From positions 1 through 38,805 of the forward strand of contig CANRPY010000012.1 in assembly GCA_947632595.1 (NCBI GenBank): DNA of 38,805 bases, given 5' to 3'. Within the stretch, counting starts at the first letter, position 1. Every line of letters begins with the position of its first letter. Both the position numbers and the translations under genes were made by a program. This DNA comes from an uncultured Bacilli bacterium (GTDB lineage: Bacteria > Bacillota_I > Bacilli_A > RF39 > UBA660). The notes beneath the pieces were generated by a model that saw only the letters and a program-made list of their open reading frames with translations, searched no databases and was not told where the DNA came from. Below, one piece after another: positions 35,601 through 38,805 of this stretch.

Positions 35601-37928
35601 ATGAAGTTTAAGTTTCGTGTTGACCCAGAAGATTTATTAATATTTATTTTATTTGCAATCTTCTTATTTTATATTGTCTGCATTACTGTTTCTAATGTTC
35701 ATATGTTTGCAGCAGAAGGGCATCTTAGCGGATTAAATCCATTTTATGCATTTGATCCTTCACTTCTTCCTACAACTTTTGTCTTTTATTTTTTAGCTTT
35801 ACTTGGATTATTTGCTAGTGTAAGTTCTTGGTTTTTTGAAAGAGAAAAAGGTTTTGGATTTACTACAGATAAAAAAGATAAAGGATATTCTAGATGGGCA
35901 AAAGAAAAAGAAATTAAAGAGGAACTAACTTGTGTTCCTATTAAACAAAAAAATTCTAAATATGCAGGAATTCCTCTTGTAGTCAATGAAAATGAAATGT
36001 GGGTAGATAATGGAGAGTACCATTCTTTGGTCATTGGTGCTACTGGTTCTGGTAAAACGCAAACGGTTATCTTGCCTATGGTTCATAGTTTAGCAAAAGC
36101 AAAAGAGTCTATGATTATTACGGACCCTAAGGGTGAAATTTATGAAAAGACTTCTAATATGTTACGTGCTAGAGGATATCAAATTTTACTTTTAAATTTC
36201 CGTGATCCTCAAAATGGTAATGCATGGAATCCTATGTCTTTACCTTATCAAATGTATAAAAATGGAAATCAAGATAAGGCTATTGAGTTGTTAGATGACC
36301 TTGCTTTAAATATTTTGTATGATGATTCTAATAAAAATGCAGATCCTTTCTGGGAAAAGACTTCTGCTGATTACTTTTCTGGAGTTGCTTTAGGTTTATT
36401 TGAAGATGCACAACCTAATGAAATTAATATTAATAGTATTTCTTTAGCAACTACGGTTGGAGAAGAAAAATTTGGTGGATCTACTTATATTAAAGAATAC
36501 TTTGCGGCAAAGGATCCTTCTAGTGCTGCTGCGATTAATGCTTCTAGTACGATTATGGCTCCTAGTGAAACTAAGGGTAGTATTTTATCGGTATTTAAAC
36601 AAAAAGTAAAATTATTTGCGTCTCGTGAGAATTTATCCGAAATGTTAAGTCACTCTGATATTAATCTTGAAAGTATTGGAGAAAAACCTACTGCTGTTTT
36701 TATTGTTATTCAAGATGAAAAGAAGACTTATCACTCTTTGGTTACTATTTTATTAAAACAAATTTATGAAACGTTAATTGGTGTTGCTCAAAGAAATGGT
36801 GGACAATTACCAATTCGTACTAATTTCTTATTGGATGAGTTTCCTAATATGCCACCTTTAAAAGATGTTACTACTATGATTACTGCTGCTCGTTCTCGTA
36901 AAATTCGTTTTACGATGATTATTCAGAACTTTGCACAATTAGATGATGTTTATGGGAAAGAGGAAGCCGAAACGATTCGTGGTAACTGTGGAAATATTGT
37001 TTACTTAATTACGACAGAGTTAAAAGCTTTGGAAGAGATTTCTAAGATGTGTGGAGAAGAGAAGTCTAAAAAAGATGATAAGACTGCTTCTACTCCTTTG
37101 GTTACAGTTTCTGATTTACAAAGAATGAAACAATTTGAAGTTATTATTCTTAGAATGCGTAAACAACCATTTAAGACAAAATTTACTCCTTACTTTAAAA
37201 TTGATTGGGGTATGAAATATCCTCCTGCGAAATATCCTACGAGACCTAAACAAGAAGTTCATACTTTTGATTTGAAGGAATTTGTTAAAAATCAAAAGAA
37301 GAAAAAACTCTTAGAAATGATGAATTCTGCAGATGAGAAAGATCAGGAAAATCAAGAATTAAGTAAATTAGATGGTGTTCCTAGAATGAATCCAATTCAT
37401 CGTGATTTACCACCTGAATTACAAGCTGTTCGCAATCAAAATCAATCTTCTGATGAGATGATTCCAGATTTCTTAAAAAGAGAGAAAATAGAAGAGGCTA
37501 AACCTACGACACCATCTATTCCTTCTTTTGAAGAATTTAAAAAGCAGATGGATCAAGGTGGAGGATTCAATCCTTTTGAGGAAGTTCCTTCTATTCCTAA
37601 GAGAGAACCGGTTAAGGCAGATCCTAATCCAACTGTACAAAAATCAGATGATTATGATGATGATTTGGGATTTGATGTTGATGAACTTGTTAAAAAGATT
37701 GATGCTAAAATCGCAGAATTAGAAGCAGAAGAAAAAAGAAATCAAGAAGAAGAGGCTCTTAAGAAGGCTCCTGTTCCAAAACTAGAACGATTAGGAGAAG
37801 AGGAAAAAGAACCTTTGCCTCATAAAGAAGAGGCTGCTCCTCTTCCTGATGTGAAACCATTACCTAGTCTTACCTTAGAAGAAGAGGAAGATGAAGATGA
37901 TTTCTTTGATGATTTCTTTGATAATTAG
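35601..37928 (+). CDS. VirD4/TraG-family coupling ATPase with acidic disordered C-terminal tail
   Basis: Two N-terminal TM; Walker A VIGATGSGKTQTVILPMV; DPKGEIYEKTSNMLRARGYQILLLNFRDPQNGNAWNPM; LLDEFPNMPPLKDVTTMITAARSRKIRFTMIIQNFAQL; tail rich in E/D/P. Confidence 0.94.
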   Translation: MKFKFRVDPEDLLIFILFAIFLFYIVCITVSNVHMFAAEGHLSGLNPFYAFDPSLLPTTFVFYFLALLGLFASVSSWFFEREKGFGFTTDKKDKGYSRWAKEKEIKEELTCVPIKQKNSKYAGIPLVVNENEMWVDNGEYHSLVIGATGSGKTQTVILPMVHSLAKAKESMIITDPKGEIYEKTSNMLRARGYQILLLNFRDPQNGNAWNPMSLPYQMYKNGNQDKAIELLDDLALNILYDDSNKNADPFWEKTSADYFSGVALGLFEDAQPNEININSISLATTVGEEKFGGSTYIKEYFAAKDPSSAAAINASSTIMAPSETKGSILSVFKQKVKLFASRENLSEMLSHSDINLESIGEKPTAVFIVIQDEKKTYHSLVTILLKQIYETLIGVAQRNGGQLPIRTNFLLDEFPNMPPLKDVTTMITAARSRKIRFTMIIQNFAQLDDVYGKEEAETIRGNCGNIVYLITTELKALEEISKMCGEEKSKKDDKTASTPLVTVSDLQRMKQFEVIILRMRKQPFKTKFTPYFKIDWGMKYPPAKYPTRPKQEVHTFDLKEFVKNQKKKKLLEMMNSADEKDQENQELSKLDGVPRMNPIHRDLPPELQAVRNQNQSSDEMIPDFLKREKIEEAKPTTPSIPSFEEFKKQMDQGGGFNPFEEVPSIPKREPVKADPNPTVQKSDDYDDDLGFDVDELVKKIDAKIAELEAEEKRNQEEEALKKAPVPKLERLGEEEKEPLPHKEEAAPLPDVKPLPSLTLEEEEDEDDFFDDFFDN

Positions 37929-37942
37929 AGAGGGTGAAATTG

Positions 37943-38805
37943 ATGAATACTAATTTTAACTTAGTGAAAAAACCTAAAAAAGAGGATGAAGAGATTGATG
38001 AAGAAGAAGATATTGAATTAGATGAAGATGATGATTCTTCTAAAAAGTCTTCTAATTCTTCTGATATGAAAAGAAGAATGCTTCTTATTATGGGAGTTAT
38101 TGTTGCAGGTACTATTATCCTATTGCTAGTTTTATATATTGCATCTTTATTTATGAATCATGAATATTCTTATGATGATATGGAAGAGGTTATGAAAGAA
38201 GCTGCTATTTCTTACTTCCAAGATTATCCAGAATATTTGCCTAAAAATAATGGTGATATTGTACAAGTAGATGTTGCTAATTTGGTGGCTGCTGAAAAGA
38301 TGAAAGATTTATCTACTTATCGTAGTGATGAAGTTGCATGTACAGGAAATGTACAAGTAGAAAATGTAGATGGAGAATATTTATATATCCCTTATCTTAA
38401 CTGTGGAGATGCTTATAATACCATTTCTTTTGGAGAAAAGATTCTTGCAGATAATCCTACAACTACTTCTGGAGATGGATTATATTCAAATGGTGGTAGT
38501 TCTGTTTTCCGTGGAGAAAGTATTCATAACTATGTAAAATTAGATAATAGTTTATGGAGAATTGTAAAAGTAAATAGTGATAAGAGTGTTGTTTTGATTC
38601 ATGCTACTGGACTTGAATATTATAAGCCTTGGGATGATCGTTATAATGAAGAAAAATTATATGAATCCGGAATTAATACTTATAATGTTAGTCGTATGAA
38701 AGATTATTTACAAAAGATTTATGCAAAACCAGATAAAGATGAGGGAGAAGATATTTTATCCGATAGTGATAAAGGTAAAATTACTTCTTATGACTTATGT
38801 GCTGG
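37943..38805 (+). CDS. Single-pass protein paralogous to the 14944 ORF, truncated at window end (not in ORF track)
   Basis: ATG 37943 open to window end: MNTNFNLVKKPKKEDEEIDEEEDIELDEDDD...MLLIMGVIVAGTIILLLVLYIASLFMNHEY...NVDGEYLYIPYLNCGDAY...NYVKLDNSLWRIVKVNSDKSVVLIH. Confidence 0.75.
   Translation, partial: MNTNFNLVKKPKKEDEEIDEEEDIELDEDDDSSKKSSNSSDMKRRMLLIMGVIVAGTIILLLVLYIASLFMNHEYSYDDMEEVMKEAAISYFQDYPEYLPKNNGDIVQVDVANLVAAEKMKDLSTYRSDEVACTGNVQVENVDGEYLYIPYLNCGDAYNTISFGEKILADNPTTTSGDGLYSNGGSSVFRGESIHNYVKLDNSLWRIVKVNSDKSVVLIHATGLEYYKPWDDRYNEEKLYESGINTYNVSRMKDYLQKIYAKPDKDEGEDILSDSDKGKITSYDLCA

Noticed and set aside
1-38805. CRISPR array, tRNA, rRNA, insertion sequence
   Set aside because: No regularly spaced repeats, cloverleaf-like or rRNA-like sequence and no transposase motif seen by eye.

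Overview
AT-rich, low-GC Firmicutes/Mollicutes-like chromosomal window. Nearly all genes are on the + strand. The left third (~1-13.3 kb) is ordinary core genome: a hybrid histidine kinase (5' truncated by the window edge), TspO-like and rhomboid (GluP-like) membrane proteins, the conserved ireB-ruvX-yrzB-mltG-trmR-trhP1-trhP2 block, an HD/dGTPase-like gene, greA, a CDP-alcohol phosphatidyltransferase and an LTA-synthase-like sulfatase. The right two thirds (~13.38 kb to beyond 38.8 kb) are one co-directional accessory locus that mixes three machineries: (i) Tad/Flp-type pilus parts (CpaB-like SAF protein, CpaF ATPase, TadB- and TadC-like proteins, and a 49-aa Flp-like pilin candidate absent from the supplied ORF track); (ii) a type IV secretion core (two VirB2-like small membrane proteins, a VirB6-like protein with a long hydrophilic tail, PrgI/VirB3-like, a two-gene VirB4, a SpoIID + C39-like wall hydrolase, and a VirD4-like coupling ATPase); (iii) a class-B-like sortase with an apparently displaced catalytic Arg, a large Cys-rich secreted protein, and two paralogous single-pass surface proteins that bracket the locus. 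No relaxase, integrase, prepilin peptidase or LPXTG substrate is visible inside the window. All assignments come from reading motifs by eye; no database search was run.
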